Below are positions 6,988 to 7,856 of a stretch of DNA of 7,856 nucleotides, piece by piece. The notes below the pieces were generated by a model. It did not search any database. It was not told the origin of the DNA and saw only the letters and a program-made list of their open reading frames with translations. The stretch is from the NCBI GenBank assembly GCA_017394925.1, contig JAFPWQ010000220.1, positions 1 to 7,856 of the forward strand, in the 5' to 3' direction. This DNA is from Synergistaceae bacterium (GTDB lineage Bacteria > Synergistota > Synergistia > Synergistales > Aminobacteriaceae). Positions within the stretch are counted from its first letter, which is position 1. Every line of letters begins with the position of its first letter. The translations under genes and the position numbers were made by a program.

Positions 6988-7835
6988 TGACGCTTATCAT
7001 GAAAGGCTCAGAAGTTGCCGCAGGAATGAAAGCAAAAATTCTTGATGAACTTCACACTTTGAGTGTTACGCCTACACTCGCAGTTATACGTGTTGGTTCA
7101 CGCCCTGACGATTTAGCTTACGAACGGGGAATACTGAAACGCTTTGACTCACTTGGGCTTAACGTGAAAGTTCATGAGCTTGACGCTAATATTTCACAGT
7201 CTGAATTTGATTCTGCTTTCATGAACATAAATAACGATTCAAATATTCACGGGATATTATTATTCCGTCCGTTACCTGAAGGATTAAGCGATGAATTTGC
7301 GGTTTCACACGTTGATCCGATGAAAGATGTCGACTGCATGAGTGATTCAAATATTGCCGGAGTTTTCGCGGGTAAATCTGAATGCTTTGCGCCGTGTACA
7401 GCAGGTGCAGTGATGGAAATGCTATCACACTATGATATTCCGCTTCAGGGTCTCAATGTTGCTATTATTGGCCGCAGTATGGTCATAGGCAGACCGGTTG
7501 CAATGATGATGATGAAACAGAACGCTACAGTTACGATCTGCCACACGAAAACGAAAAATCTTCAGGAAATTTGCAGACGTTCGGACGTAATTATTGCGGC
7601 AGCAGGAAAGGCGTTAATGCTCACTCGCGATTATGTGAATGAGAACAGCATTATCGTTGACGTTGGGATTAATGTTGATGCAAACGGCAAATTATGCGGT
7701 GATGTTGATTTTGAGAATGTCTCATCATGCGTTAAGGCAATTAGTCCCGTGCCCGGTGGTGTGGGGGCAGTTACTACGTCAGTGCTTGCTGAACATGTAG
7801 TAAGAGCTGCAAAAATGAAAGAGATGAAAGTTTAA
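6987..7835 (+). CDS. folD: FolD-family methylene-THF dehydrogenase, predicted to lack cyclohydrolase activity
   Basis: A 282-residue FolD, the normal length. FolD oxidises 5,10-methylene-THF to methenyl-THF with NAD(P) and in most bacteria also hydrolyses the product to formyl-THF. Visible: the N-terminal folate domain with Y45 and GILLFRPLPEG (89-99); MKDVDC (112-117), with D116 matching the conserved aspartate; the nucleotide-binding IGRSMVIGRP (161-170); ATVTICHTKTKNL (180-192), where most relatives have CHS rather than CHT; DVGIN (225-229); and PVPGGVGAVTTSVL (254-267), with A261 for the usual proline. The conserved YxxxK reads YERGI, so the catalytic lysine is I49, and the VQLPLP glutamine is F93. 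Both residues serve the cyclohydrolase step, so I infer dehydrogenase only, with FchA doing the other step. A run of four methionines (173-176) is odd but harmless. The start overlaps the fchA stop by one base, giving tight coupling. Cofactor preference cannot be told. Confidence 0.93.
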   Translation: MTLIMKGSEVAAGMKAKILDELHTLSVTPTLAVIRVGSRPDDLAYERGILKRFDSLGLNVKVHELDANISQSEFDSAFMNINNDSNIHGILLFRPLPEGLSDEFAVSHVDPMKDVDCMSDSNIAGVFAGKSECFAPCTAGAVMEMLSHYDIPLQGLNVAIIGRSMVIGRPVAMMMMKQNATVTICHTKTKNLQEICRRSDVIIAAAGKALMLTRDYVNENSIIVDVGINVDANGKLCGDVDFENVSSCVKAISPVPGGVGAVTTSVLAEHVVRAAKMKEMKV

Positions 7836-7840
7836 GGAGG
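7835..7840 (+). promoter_or_regulatory. Consensus Shine-Dalgarno of the next operon gene
   Basis: AGGAGG overlaps the last base of the folD TAA and ends 10 bases before ATG 7851, an ideal spacing. It shows that the operon continues past the window. Confidence 0.75.
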
Positions 7841-7850
7841 GAATCCCGCA

Positions 7851-7856
7851 ATGAAA
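7851..7856 (+). CDS. Start of a further gene, cut by the window edge
   Basis: Only ATG AAA is visible, so nothing can be said of the product from sequence. The consensus ribosome site and the 15-base gap after folD make a real start likely. In some acetogens the fhs-fchA-folD set is followed by genes for methylene-THF reductase (metV, metF) or an RnfC-like subunit; that is a guess from known gene order, not from this sequence. Confidence 0.55.

Noticed and set aside
7503..7514. Four ATG codons in a row in folD
   Set aside because: This is an in-frame Met run (173-176) at a variable helix position of FolD; there is no ribosome site and no new reading frame of note.

Overview
The window reads as ordinary chromosomal sequence from a diderm, anaerobic, amino-acid-fermenting bacterium. 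My best guess is Synergistota (Synergistaceae, gut type). The guess rests on an LptD-like LPS-assembly barrel, which implies an outer membrane, lying next to clostridia-like fermentation and one-carbon genes (phosphate butyryltransferase, formate-THF ligase, a separate FchA cyclohydrolase). No marker gene for taxonomy is present, so this is inference. Every gene is on the + strand and packing is tight: no gene-free stretch exceeds about 115 bases. I see no mobile element, CRISPR array, tRNA or rRNA.

Layout. (1) Bases 1-1248 hold the 3' part of an lptD-like gene, followed 19 bases later by a class IV aminotransferase (1268-2092); the two are probably co-transcribed. A modest hairpin with a short T run (2107-2133) follows. 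(2) A phosphate butyryltransferase gene, ptb (2173-3105), ends at a strong rho-independent terminator (3142-3173). (3) An extended -10 promoter (3173-3181) abuts that terminator and should drive a WbaP-type polyprenyl-phosphate sugar-1-phosphate transferase, whose true start is probably the TTG at 3218. (4) A second extended -10 promoter (4632-4640) precedes a one-carbon operon, fhs-fchA-folD (4680-7835). Its internal junctions are 1-base spaced or overlapping. A further gene, preceded by a consensus Shine-Dalgarno, begins at 7851 and is cut off by the window edge.

How the genes work together. Fhs, FchA and FolD interconvert formate, formyl-THF, methenyl-THF and methylene-THF; in an amino-acid fermenter the set may run either way. 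LptD and the sugar transferase both serve surface glycan or LPS. The aminotransferase and Ptb could belong to branched-chain amino-acid fermentation, but this is only suggested by proximity.

The most interesting observation is that this FolD lacks the lysine and glutamine associated with cyclohydrolase chemistry while keeping the rest of its fold motifs. It is therefore predicted to be dehydrogenase-only, with the adjacent FchA supplying the cyclohydrolase step. I found no convincing wholly new system.
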